From positions 53,303,085-53,367,084 of the forward strand of contig CM047426.1 in NCBI GenBank assembly GCA_026168455.1: a stretch of 64,000 nucleotides of DNA, given 5' to 3'. Positions 44,063 through 54,170 of the stretch are shown piece after piece. The notes beneath the pieces are model-generated. The model was not told the DNA's origin. It searched no databases and saw only the letters and a list, made by a program, of their open reading frames with translations. The translations under genes were made by a program, and so were the position numbers. Each line of letters opens with the position of its first letter. The first letter of the stretch is position 1. This stretch comes from Theocolax elegans. Taxonomy: Eukaryota; Arthropoda; Insecta; Hymenoptera; Cerocephalidae.

Positions 44063-44673
44063 TATCGACGGCTGAGTGGAAGAACAATCTATCTCGGAAC
44101 TTGCTTGGAAAACGCCCTATCTTGCGATCCGCTTGGAAAACGCCCTATGTCGCGCCTCGGTTGAAGAACGCCCTATCTCAAATGAAATTTTTCGCTCTCA
44201 AATTTTGTAGTGGCACCACGGCGCAACTTAAAAATTCTAAGCTTAAAAATCTTATCCGTTCTCTCAACTTTTTTTAACCTATATTAACTTAAAACATTTT
44301 TAAATTGCACACAGGTCGGCTGATATAATAAGTACTCGATACATCGCCGTTGATAGACAGATAAAGTCAGAGAAGTCTCTCTTTCTCTGAGGAGTCCCGA
44401 TGACGCCTAAACAATTTTTTCCGAATTTTAAACACTTTACTAATTAATTTATTTTAATTAGAAAGACCGTATTTTTAAGTTGCGCAGTGGTGCCACTACA
44501 AAATTGGAAAGCGAAAAATTTCATTTGAGATAGGGCGTTCTTCAATCGAGGCGCGAGATAGGGCGTTTTCCAAGCGAGTTCCGAGATAGGGCGTTTTCCA
44601 AGCAAGTTCCGAGATAGGGCATTTTTGAAGCAAGTTCCGAGATAGACTGTTCTTCCACTCAGCCGACGATATC
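44063..44673. mobile_element. Inverted-repeat element with 28-bp tandem units in the arms
   Basis: Outer ends TATATCGACGGCTGAGTGGAA and inverse (CCACTCAGCCGACGATATC). Both arms contain repeats of GATAGGGCGTTTTCCAAGCG, three in the left and four in the right arm, followed by TGAAATTTTTCGCT and a TGGTGCCAC/GTGGCACCA pair. A ~240-bp unique loop separates them. The 108-codon minus-strand frame reflects the tandem units. Confidence 0.75.
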
Positions 44674-44764
44674 TAATTAAAGTGATCTCGCTGAGTCTCT
44701 GACTACAGAGACTCGCGTACATAATTACTAACGTTAAAAAATAGCAAGTAGTCAAGTAGACCCA

Positions 44765-45316
44765 ATGCAATCGTTTGCATCTATAGCTCAGTATGAAAAA
44801 GTACTAACTAGGGAACATGCTATCATAGTGGATTCAGTCGAAGGTTTTTCAGTGCAAGATTACGCAATTGCTCTTACAAATGTTGTTATTCCAAAGAATA
44901 TCCTGTATGCTTCTCGCATAAATCAAGCCAGAGTGTGTTTTTATTTAAGTGACAGAGAAGTGGCAGAAAAACTCGTTAAGGTTAAAAGTGCGATAACCGT
45001 AGGTAAAAATGTTATATCAATTAGACCCTTGGTATCAAAGGCAAGAAGAGTCCTAATCTCTAACGTTCAACCCTGCATACTCACGGTAGTTATTCTTCAA
45101 GAATTGAAAAAACTAGACATAACACCGGTCTCTAACATAACTACGATCAAGTCAAGCATTCAACATCCATCTCTTAGTCATTTACTAAGCTTTAGAAAGC
45201 AAATGTTTATAAAACCTGAGGACATTTCGAAAATACCTGGAAATATAAAAATTACGTTAGACGAGGTGAACTTTTGGATCTACTTCTTGACAGAAAAACC
45301 AACATGTTTTATATGA
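44765..45316 (+). CDS. Gag-like protein of a retroelement, truncated
   Basis: A 183-codon open frame (MQSFASIAQYEKVLTREHAI, VEGFSVQDYAIALTNVVIP, PLVSKARRVLISNVQP, HLLSFRKQMFI, VNFWIYFLTEKPTCFI). It resembles the N-terminal part of gag-like nucleic-acid-binding proteins that I associate with ant retroelements, in which a T-C-F-x-C stretch opens a zinc knuckle. Here the frame stops right at TCFI, where a fragment of the foldback family (45317 on) abuts, so the zinc knuckle is lost. A perfect hairpin GAGTCTCT/AGAGACTC lies 50 bp upstream. Family assignment is from memory; an old host gene is possible. Confidence 0.5.
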   Translation: MQSFASIAQYEKVLTREHAIIVDSVEGFSVQDYAIALTNVVIPKNILYASRINQARVCFYLSDREVAEKLVKVKSAITVGKNVISIRPLVSKARRVLISNVQPCILTVVILQELKKLDITPVSNITTIKSSIQHPSLSHLLSFRKQMFIKPEDISKIPGNIKITLDEVNFWIYFLTEKPTCFI

Positions 45317-45455
45317 GTCTTCATAGAGTTTCTGCAATAGAAAATACTGAAATCAAATCGACATAAGCAACAAGTATCTTTAATTAAATATTTATATATT
45401 TTTTTTTGCTTAAACTCCATAAAGTTTCTGCAATAGAAAATACTGCAAAGAAAAT
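45317..45455. repeat. Foldback-family fragment (two subrepeats)
   Basis: Two copies of the TTTCTGCAATAGAAAATACTG subrepeat with the ATCAAATCGACATAAGCAAC linker, in the same order as in the left arm at 17095-17200. Confidence 0.75.
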
Positions 45456-45717
45456 CAACCTTCGGTACCAACATTCGAATTCCAATAGTGAATACCAATA
45501 TTAGTCCAACGTTGGATACCGAAGTTCAAAATCAATAATGGGTACCAATATTGCTCCAACGTTGTATACCAACGTTCCAAACCACAATGACTATCAATAT
45601 TGGATAAACGTTTGATACCAACGTTCAAAACCAATAATGGGTACCAATATTGGTTCAACGTTGGGTGCCAACGTTCGAACCAATAATGAGTACCAATACT
45701 GGTCCAACGTTGGGTAC
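45456..45717. repeat. CCAACGTTGG minisatellite, locus 1
   Basis: Degenerate units of about 60 bp built from two 30-bp halves, ACCAATATTGGTCCAACGTTGGGT-like. The same sequence family recurs at 63178-63402. Confidence 0.8.
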
Positions 45718-46102
45718 TGTTGGAATATACAAGTAAAATAATGTAAATAAAATGTACTTTACAAAAATCACTCGTCTATAGCTTGAATGTTTGTTTCGAC
45801 AAAGGTGACAAAAAGAAGGATTTTATGGCACTGCCTGTGAGTGCATCGGCGTACTCGGCGGACGGTCTAACTGACCATTTTTATAACTAGCTTATTGTCC
45901 ATAAATGTGCAATATGAGCATAATGCGTAGTATTTTGGATGTTTTCTTAGTTTTAGGCATCGTTCTTAGTTTAGTCTTGAACCACTTCTCGTACAGTGAA
46001 GACCTATCATTTCTCGTGACATTATAATAAAGTGTCTAAGTTTATTTATTAAATATTGTCATCTTTTATTTATTCCAATCCCCGTATGAATAAAAACTAA
46101 CA
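45718..46102 (+). mobile_element. Copia-type 5' LTR (385 bp)
   Basis: Starts TGTTGGAATATAC and ends ACTAACA, with an AATAAAG poly(A)-signal-like site near 46025. It is followed directly by a primer-binding site. No 3' LTR of this family is in the window, and the internal part is cut off at 47562 by the giant palindrome. Confidence 0.75.
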
Positions 46103-46117
46103 GGTTATGGGCCCAGG
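46103..46117 (+). other. Copia primer-binding site (initiator-Met tRNA type)
   Basis: GGTTATGGGCCCAGG follows the LTR at once. It matches the sequence used by insect Copia elements, which prime from a cut initiator methionine tRNA. Confidence 0.75.
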
Positions 46118-46959
46118 CATCGTTGTCTTAAATCTGTGTTTTGTTAAAATTGATATCGCGTTGATTAAAGCTATATCGGTATATATTCATTTAAAAATTG
46201 AAAATTCGTGAAGTGTTGTTATAAGTAGATGATAGGCAGAAATTAAGTTACCTTGGACCAATAAGTCTTTGATCAACCGAAATAAGTGGACGACATTCTG
46301 ATGTCTTGGATTTTCAACTCCCAAGCAATGATGATTAAGTATTTGTAAAATGGGTTAAATAATCGGACCAGCGAATTATACTGGAGATAAGTATAAATGG
46401 ATTTAATTAATATGAGTTACAAACTCTCGAGAAATTTGATATTTGTCAAATATATTTGTTAAATATATTAGAGAATAAGAAGGTATAACGTGTTCGTTAA
46501 ATACTTGTGTTTGCAATTCTTTTTGAAATAATTACGTAATGTAGTTGAATTTTTTTCTTAAGTTTGAACATGACAATATTAATATAATATTGTATAACTT
46601 AAATAAGTAAAATTATATTTATACTAGTTTTGCAATAAAGTGGATTTATATAATAGTACACGAATGTATTATTGTAAAGAAAAACAGAAATTAAATAATA
46701 AAGTGAAACTATGCAAGTTTAGTAAAATATAATTAGAATATTACTTACTCCTTTGATAAATATATTTTTAAGAAATAAATTTGAATTAAAAATACACGTG
46801 TAAAATATCGATGAAATTGAAGATTGTATACAGTATATATTTTAATTTTTTTTGGAGTAGTAAATCTGATAAACTTTTATCGTTGGCACTAGACCAAGTA
46901 AGAACTGAATTAAGGTAAATTCAGGTAAAATTTAATTTTTGCTGTGAAATTAAAGTATT
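46118..46959 (+). other. Copia leader remnant, no ORF
   Basis: AT-rich sequence continues after the primer site without gag motifs. It is interrupted by a SINE at 46960 and resumes at 47411-47561, where the palindrome begins. Confidence 0.5.
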
Positions 46960-47393
46960 TTTTTTTTCTTCTTGATTTTGTGCCCTCTTTTTTCCTGGCA
47001 CTTCCTACCGTTTATCCCCTGGAGGACTTTAACGGTGTCCACCTACCACCTATGTGTGGGTGCTTTATCCCTCCCTTAAAAACCCCACCATCTCGCATTC
47101 GCCCGGGGTTATGCCCGTGGATGAGGGAAACCTGTGAAGTAGGGAAAACCTCACCCGAGATGGCCGGTGTATTCGAAACATTCTTTTTGGGTGTCAAAGT
47201 CACATTGCGTAGGCCTTGACACCGAAACCGAATGTTTCACACCTCCCGCTCACGTTGTGAAGTGTGAAAAAACACCTAACCCGCCACGAAAGCCAAACGA
47301 CCGAGAACGTCACCCATCCACTTGGGTACCGCGCTCCATTCTGCTTCCGTGACCGGCCGAGGTGCGTCTCCGCCACTCCGCCACCGCGTCGGT
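46960..47393 (-). mobile_element. SINE with a 5S-rRNA-like head, 434 bp
   Basis: TGTGAAATTAAAGTATT (17 bp) flanks it at 46943-46959 and 47394-47410. On the minus strand the 5' end reads CTCGGCCGGTCACGGAAG...GCGCGGTACCCAAGTGGATGGGTGACG (described in parts), which aligns with insect 5S rRNA through its A-box and the C-box GGATGGGTGAC. The body follows, and an A-rich tail faces 46960 (T run on the plus strand). This fits a 5S-derived (SINE3-type) retroposon. The plus- and minus-strand frames inside are shadows. Confidence 0.65.
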
Positions 47394-50172
47394 TGTGAAA
47401 TTAAAGTATTAAAATCTTTAATTACTGTATAAATTAAAGATAATTTATTTAAAATTTACTAGTAACAATTTATTTTGTAGCAAAAAAAGGAATTGGAAAC
47501 TATGATTAAATATGTATTTTTTTTAATAGCATATTAAAATAAAAATAAATGTATATATGTATAAACAATTATTTATTAACTTCTAAGAAAGGAAATAAGG
47601 ATATTTATTTACAAAATGTTTCTTATTAGAAATAATAAATTATATTTTTTAATGTCTTTACACTTTCTTAACAAATATATTATACTAAAATTGTTCATCA
47701 ACATTCTTCAATGAACTAATAATGCACAGTCTATTTTGTTTTTAACTTGTCGGAAGCACTTCATCTCTGAAGGCAAGAGCAGAAACTACTTTTTGGTGTC
47801 CTTAATATTAGGGTTTCACTTTCAATAAATTATTTATTTGTTATTATTACATGTTTAATGTTCAATTTGTGTCTCTAAATAGTAATTTATAAAACACCTT
47901 CCACGAAGGTGTCAACATTCGCAAGTATGGTTTCTACAGTTTAAAAAATCAAAATGCAATAATTGTCAAGTATGGTGTATATTTTAATCACACTTTTAAA
48001 ATTGCTATGTAAATATAATAGTTAAACATTTCTAATTTTTAAGCAAATTTTGTTGCACTACAATAAAAACAAAATTTTTTTATTAAGAAATTAACTACGT
48101 ACATAATTCCTAAATAGTTTCTGCAATAGAAAGTACTGAAATCAAAATGAAATTGACAAGTATTTTTATAAATATTTATTACTATAAAACTTTACGTTTA
48201 ATGTTGTAAAACACCTTCAAGAAGGTGTACATTTTGGCAAGTATGGGTTCGGTCCGATCACAATTTTCCAATATTTTTATTTTAACTAAACCTATATTAC
48301 ATAATAACTTATTTATCAATAGAATAATACTAATGAAGTTATTACATTAGAAAGTACTGAAATCAAAATGCAATTGTCAAGTATGGTGTATATTTTAATC
48401 ACACTTTTAAAATTGTTGTACATAATTCGTAGAAAGTTTCCGCAATAGAAAGTACTGAAATCAAAATGGGATCGGCAAGTATTGCTTTTCAAAAATAAAT
48501 ATATTTTTCGAACTGAATGTACTAATATTTTCTGAAAAATTCTATCTTACTCATTTATTTTTTTTTTAGTTACAGCAGAAAATACACAATTTTATAATAA
48601 TATTCATTTGTGCAAAATTAATTTATGGAAAAGTAATAAAACAGAAATTTTTCTCATTTTTATTCTTTTTAAATGAAATAATACTTGCACCACCGTTGGG
48701 TGTATCACGAGGTAATTTTGAATATTCTCTTACTAACTTAAGAAAGTAGATTAACGATTAAAAAAATGTTAAAATAAAGATTTCTAATGTTTTAAACTAT
48801 AAAACGAATTTTCTATTTGGAATGGATCGTATCTATTCATTTTTTTTACTATATATAATAATTATGAAGTGCTTGTACTCGGTTTGACAAATTAATATTA
48901 TCTGCAGTAATGATATATATAGGGCTTATGAGAGTCACTAAAAATCATTTAGATATGTTGTACCTATTAACTTACCTTAAAATATTTATAATAACTTGAT
49001 ATGTGCATATATAATATATTATGCATTGCTAATTATAACTTATTAAAAGTAATTAGGCAAACCAACGCGTGGTGCAAGTATTATTTCATTTCAAAAGAAT
49101 AAAAATGAGAAAAATTTCTGTTTTATTACTTTTCCATAAATTAATTTTGCACAAATGAATATTATTATAAAATTGTGTATTTTCTGCTGTAACTAAAAAA
49201 AAAATAAATGAGTAAGATAGAATTTTTCAGAAAATATTAGTACATTCAGTTCGAAAAATATATTTATTTTTGAAAAGCAATACTTGCCGATCCCATTTTG
49301 ATTTCAGTACTTTCTATTGCGGAAACTTTCTACGAATTATGTACAACAATTTTAAAAGTGTGATTAAAATATACACCATACTTGACAATTGCATTTTGAT
49401 TTCAGTACTTTCTAATGTAATAACTTCATTAGTATTATTCTATTGATAAATAAGTTATTATGTAATATAGGTTTAGTTAAAATAAAAATATTGGAAAATT
49501 GTGATCGGACCGAACCCATACTTGCCAAAATGTACACCTTCTTGAAGGTGTTTTACAACATTAAACGTAAAGTTTTATAGTAATAAATATTTATAAAAAT
49601 ACTTGTCAATTTCATTTTGATTTCAGTACTTTCTATTGCAGAAACTATTTAGGAATTATGTACGTAGTTAATTTCTTAATAAAAAAATTTTGTTTTTATT
49701 GTAGTGCAACAAAATTTGCTTAAAAATTAGAAATGTTTAACTATTATATTTACATAGCAATTTTAAAAGTGTGATTAAAATATACACCATACTTGACAAT
49801 TATTGCATTTTGATTTTTTAAACTGTAGAAACCATACTTGCGAATGTTGACACCTTCGTGGAAGGTGTTTTATAAATTACTATTTAGAGACACAAATTGA
49901 ACATTAAACATGTAATAATAACAAATAAATAATTTATTGAAAGTGAAACCCTAATATTAAGGACACCAAAAAGTAGTTTCTGCTCTTGCCTTCAGAGATG
50001 AAGTGCTTCCGACAAGTTAAAAACAAAATAGACTGTGCATTATTAGTTCATTGAAGAATGTTGATGAACAATTTTAGTATAATATATTTGTTAAGAAAGT
50101 GTAAAGACATTAAAAAATATGTCTTCCTCGTCAGAATACAGCTGGTTTTCAAATAATTTTTATATCTGTCAT

Positions 50173-50241
50173 TTATATCTAGAGACGAGATGCCTGGACT
50201 CTACTGATGAGCCCACCAGGCATACTCAGGGCGAAATATAA
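50173..50241 (+). ncRNA. Hammerhead ribozyme 1
   Basis: Stem III TTATAT/ATATAA (50173-50178 with 50236-50241). Predicted cleavage after C50179 (triplet ATC). Stem I TAGAG/CTCTA (50180-50184 with 50199-50203). Core CTGATGA 50204-50210. Stem II GCCC/GGGC (50211-50214 with 50229-50232). Core GAAA 50233-50236. All invariant core bases of the motif are present and the open helix is III (type III topology). The loops ACGAGATGCCTGGA and ACCAGGCATACTCA are complementary over 8 nt. Confidence 0.9.
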
Positions 50242-50720
50242 TTTTTTCTTTTTTTTTTCCGTCTTATTAAGGTTTTATTAATTTCATACTACAAACAACT
50301 AAATTTTATATTTTTGTTGACCTAGCTTGTCTTAGTCTTTTTTCAAACACTCATCCTGTGAGGTTTATTAAGTGGCTGGTATTAATACAGTCCGCCTTAC
50401 TTGAGATGTTAAGAATATTTCTTTGGCTTGTAACGATCGATAAATTCATATATCTTAAAACTTAAAGTGTAAGAAAGCAATAAATTCACGAATTTTTCTA
50501 ATAGTTGGAAAATTCAAATTTTAAAATTATATGGCATTGGATCACGAATATGCCTTATGTAACAATAGTCTGACGATTAAGACATTAGTTCTATGTAAGT
50601 GCGTTAGGGGGCTACCTGTTAATATGTGGCACTTATTAAGTTTGCTATCGGTAGGGCATATATACCCCATGTCTTCCTCGTCAGAATACAGCTGGTTTTC
50701 AAATAATTTTTATCTGTCAT

Positions 50721-50789
50721 TTATATCTAGAGACGAGATGCCTGGACTCTACTGATGAGCCCACCAGGCATACTCAGGGCGAAATATAA
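50721..50789 (+). ncRNA. Hammerhead ribozyme 2
   Basis: Same 69 nt as ribozyme 1, with predicted cleavage after C50727, 548 nt downstream of the first cleavage site. Cleavage at both would release a ~548-nt linear RNA monomer. Confidence 0.9.
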
Positions 50790-51271
50790 TTTTTTCTTTT
50801 TTTTTTCCGTCTTATTAAGGTTTTATTAATTTCATACTACAAACAACTAAATTTTATATTTTTGTTGACCTAGCTTGTCTTAGTCTTTTTTCAAACACTC
50901 ATCCTGTGAGGTTTATTAAGTGGCTGGTATTAATACAGTCCGCCTTACTTGAGATGTTAAGAATATTTCTTTGGCTTGTAACGATCGATAAATTCATATA
51001 TCTTAAAACTTAAAGTGTAAGAAAGCAATAAATTCACGAATTTTTCTAATAGTTGGAAAATTCAAATTTTAAAATTATATGGCATTGGATCACGAATATG
51101 CCTTATGTAACAATAGTCTGACGATTAAGACATTAGTTCTATGTAAGTGCGTTAGGGGGCTACCTGTTAATATGTGGCACTTATTAAAGTTTGCTATCGG
51201 TAGGGCATATATACCCCATGTCTTCCTCGTCAGAATACAGCTGGTTTTCAAATAATTTTTATATCTGTCAT

Positions 51272-51340
51272 TTATATCTAGAGACGAGATGCCTGGACTC
51301 TACTGATGAGCCCACCAGGCATACTCAGGGCGAAATATAA
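51272..51340 (+). ncRNA. Hammerhead ribozyme 3
   Basis: Same 69 nt again, with predicted cleavage after C51278, 551 nt after the second. The truncated third unit keeps the entire motif and 348 nt beyond the cleavage site. Confidence 0.9.
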
Positions 51341-51710
51341 TTTTTTCTTTTTTTTTTCCGTCTTATTAAGGTTTTATTAATTTCATACTACAAACAACTA
51401 AATTTTATATTTTTGTTGACCTAGCTTGTCTTAGTCTTTTTTCAAACACTCATCCTGTGAGGTTTATTAAGTGGCTGGTATTAATACAGTCCGCCTTACT
51501 TGAGATGTTAAGAATATTTCTTTGGCTTGTAACGATCGATAAATTCATATATCTTAAAACTTAAAGTGTAAGAAAGCAATAAATTCACGAATTTTTCTAA
51601 TAGTTGGAAAATTCAAATTTTAAAATTAAAAAATATAATTTATTATTTCTAATAAGAAACATTTTGTAAATAAATATCCTTATTTCCTTTCTTAGAAGTT
51701 AATAAATAAT

Positions 51711-51825
51711 TGTTTATTCAATTATTTTGGATGAAAAATATTACAATGTTATTATGAATAAAATTATTGTTTATTCAATTATTTTGGATGAAAAATATTA
51801 GAATGTTATTGTATATTGTACAAAA
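51711..51825. repeat. 57-bp tandem duplication
   Basis: TGTTTATTCAATTATTTTGG...AATGTTAT occurs twice (51711 and 51768) just outside the palindrome's right end. Confidence 0.85.
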
Positions 51826-51935
51826 ATAATGTGCGTGTTTAATTATTGGATGCACATTCCATCATATACTTAATATATTGGTGTTTTGCAACCATAATTA
51901 AATAATATTAACAATTTTAAATTTATACAATTTTT

Positions 51936-53463
51936 TTAATTACGAGAAAGTCTTAGGTTTCTGGTACTACTACTACTGCTATTATGATTATTGGTATTTA
52001 CAGATTCTCTTCTACTTATTTCACTGATGTCCAAATTATCATTTGTAGTTGGTTGAAATAATTTATTAGTTTGCACATGAAGTGGTGTACTTGTTATGAT
52101 AGGTTGCTTGATTCGTTTGTTAATTATACTATGTGGTCTTCTAAAGGTATTTATTTTTGTTATTGATTTCCTTTTCATGTCAATAGTCTTATTTAAATTA
52201 ACTAGCTTGCTAGCAAATTGCTGTTTTTGTGGTTTACCTTTTGAATTAACTTTATTAATTTTATCTGTTTTATCCATTTCACTATTTGATTCTCCTTTGG
52301 ATGTGTTGACTTGCTTTAATTGTTCTACCCTTTTTTTATTCACAATATGAATAGCAGCGCTTATTGCACTATTATCACCAGTAACATTTTTTTCATTTGC
52401 ATTCTTCTCTAATGTAAAGTTTAGTTTTGTTTGTCTTATTGTATCTTGAAGTTTTTTTTTCTTTTTCTTGTTAGTTTTCTGTGTTTGTTTAACATTCAAT
52501 TTGTTTGAGAATTTCCTTGACTATACTGTTCAGTCGAGCCATCATTTTTACCTTGTGACTTTTTGTTAGTTTGTAATTTATTAACAGTTGTTTTTTTAAT
52601 TTTAGTATATGAAAGCTTCTTCACCACTTGTTTTGTTTGTTTCTTTTTTGGAGTGCTCATCTGGCTAATATCATCATCTGAGCTTTCAAAATCTGATAAA
52701 TCCTAAAAGAGAAGTAAATGAATAATGTTTTTTCAGTTTTAAAGTCTTTAGTTTAAAAATACTTACACTTAAATTTAATATTGTATCATATTTTTCCAAC
52801 TTCCATTCCATAGGTGCATTATCTTGTTCAATTATTTGAATAACTGCTTCTTTTAATGTTAAAGTTTTAAAACATTCGAAAAAGATTCTAAATGCTGCTT
52901 CATATTAGTATTGTCAATATCATCAAAGCTATTTAAGTCAAATTTTACTTTAATAGGATTTTCTTTTGTTAAGTCATAAAATACATAAACAATTATGTTA
53001 AAGTAGATATTAGTTTCAAAATCTTTGCATTTCAGAAACGTTATAAAACAAAAGTATAAGAATAATGCACATCCACAGAACAATTACAAACATCTTCCAA
53101 ATAAGATTTCAAATCATAATATTGTTTTTTTCGTTTGTGATACGTGTCTAAGTGCAACTTAAGATTTCTTACAAATATTGGAGTATTTACAATATTATCC
53201 AAAAAGGTGTTTCTTTAATTACTTGATGCAAATCTATGGCCAATGGAATATCCAAAACTCGAAATGTTCCCTTATTATTTTCATTAAAAAATTTGAACAG
53301 TATATGTTTTTATATGTTCGTCATCATCATATATTGCAAACTGAAAAATACATTCATCCTTATTAAACTTAATGCAATGAATTCCATTATTACGTTTCTT
53401 AACATCTGAGTTTTGTTTGCTAGTTTTTATTTGTTTCCTTTGTTCATTGTAATTAAGTTCCAT
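51936..53463 (-). pseudogene. Unrecognised intron-containing gene, degenerate
   Basis: From an ATG near 53463 the minus strand reads MELNYNEQRKQIKTSKQ, IHCIKFNKDECIFQFAIYDDD, then shifted frames FRVLDIPLAIDLHQVIKET, FVRNLKLHLDTYHKRKKQYYDLKSYLED, IYFNIIVYVFYDLTKENPIKVKFDL and LTLKEAVIQIIEQDNAPMEWKLEKYDTILNLS. A 64-bp intron (52766-52703, GTAAGT...TTTTAG) joins this to DLSDFESSDDDISQMSTPKKK and a Lys/Asn/Ser-rich tail ending at 51936. About four single-base frame changes fall in A/T runs, so sequencing error is an alternative to decay. I do not recognise the family; an acidic then basic C-terminal tail after a structured N-terminal half is all that can be said. Confidence 0.5.
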
Positions 53464-53732
53464 TTCATTAAATATTCTATCTCTCTTCGGACTTTTTCCT
53501 TTTTATCGTTTATTTACTCATCTTATTAGTAAGATGCTATTTTTCTTTACACAGAAATACTTGTTTTATCTGTAACACTTTTTGCACGCTGTAATGTACA
53601 CGCAGGTTGACGTTTGACTTGATTATCTCTCACTTCACTCTATCTCTCTTTCTCTCCCGTGTAAGTAAATCTGATCCCCTGCATCTATGTGTTAGGTTAG
53701 GTGACATTTTTGATGAAGATACGGGAATGTCA

Positions 53733-53736
<4 letters not shown>

Positions 53737-53778
<42 letters not shown>
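53737..53778. repeat. (TA)n microsatellite
   Basis: About 20 AT units. Confidence 0.95.
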
Positions 53779-53779
<1 letters not shown>

Positions 53780-53873
53780 AAAGGCCCCCCGATTAATTTT
53801 AGATTTGAAAATTTAAAATAACAGTTAAATTTAAGAGTTAAATTAGCTGTCTATATAAAATATAAATATATAG

Positions 53874-54170
53874 TGTTGGAGAACACGAAGAAACAGAAAA
53901 ATTTTCCTCTTATTCCGAAAGTAAAGAATTTCGACCGGTAGGCGGCGCTGCTTCAACATCTCTGTATAGTCTCTAGTCTCTCATCGCCTATTATTTATTA
54001 TGAGTATATCTATATATATAATGTTGGAGAACACGAAGAAAAAGAAAAATTTTTCTCTCATTCCGAAAGTAAAGAATTCGACATCCGAAATCTTGATATC
54101 GTTTTATTGTAAAAATGCGATAATGAATGAATCCAACATTTTGTCGAAACTATAAAATATGACTAAGAAT
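53874..54170 (+). repeat. Copia-LTR-like direct repeat, two partial copies
   Basis: TGTTGGAGAACACGAAGAAA begins at 53874 and, with small changes, again at 54022. About 60 bp are shared (ATTCCGAAAGTAAAGAATT). TGTTGGA is the usual Copia LTR start. Likely remnant LTRs of the element whose RT fragment lies at 54790. Confidence 0.5.

Larger units (their letters stand above)
50121..51626 (+). mobile_element. Hammerhead-ribozyme-bearing ~550-bp tandem array (2.7 units)
   Basis: Units start at 50121, 50671 and 51220 with GTCTTCCTCGTCAGAATAC (spacing 550 and 549 bp); the third stops after 407 bp. Units are almost identical (a 2-bp deletion near 50711, one extra A near 51187). The array is flanked by TAAAAAATAT at 50111-50120 and 51627-51636, absent as a repeat from the mirrored left arm, so it inserted as one piece into the palindrome. 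There is no meaningful ORF: the 74-codon frame at 50531-50755 simply crosses a unit boundary. Each unit has one hammerhead ribozyme. It resembles retrozymes and the cricket pDo500 satellite in concept; sequence relation is untested. Confidence 0.88.
47562..51716. mobile_element. Giant palindrome, foldback family copy 3 (arms ~1.13 kb)
   Basis: Left arm 47562-48692 is mirrored by 49064-50120 plus 51637-51716; without the inserted array the right arm is 1137 bp against 1131 bp. Both arms carry, in mirrored order, ACACCTTC/GAAGGTGT hairpins and TTTCTGCAATAGAAAGTACTG subrepeats, ending at ACTTGCACCACCG around a ~370-bp AT-rich loop. I saw very few mismatches. No coding sequence. Such long, nearly perfect arms indicate recent origin or gene conversion. 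Confidence 0.85.

Noticed and set aside
50121..51626. CRISPR-like array
   Set aside because: Whole 550-bp units repeat; there are no short repeats with unique spacers, and the genome is eukaryotic.
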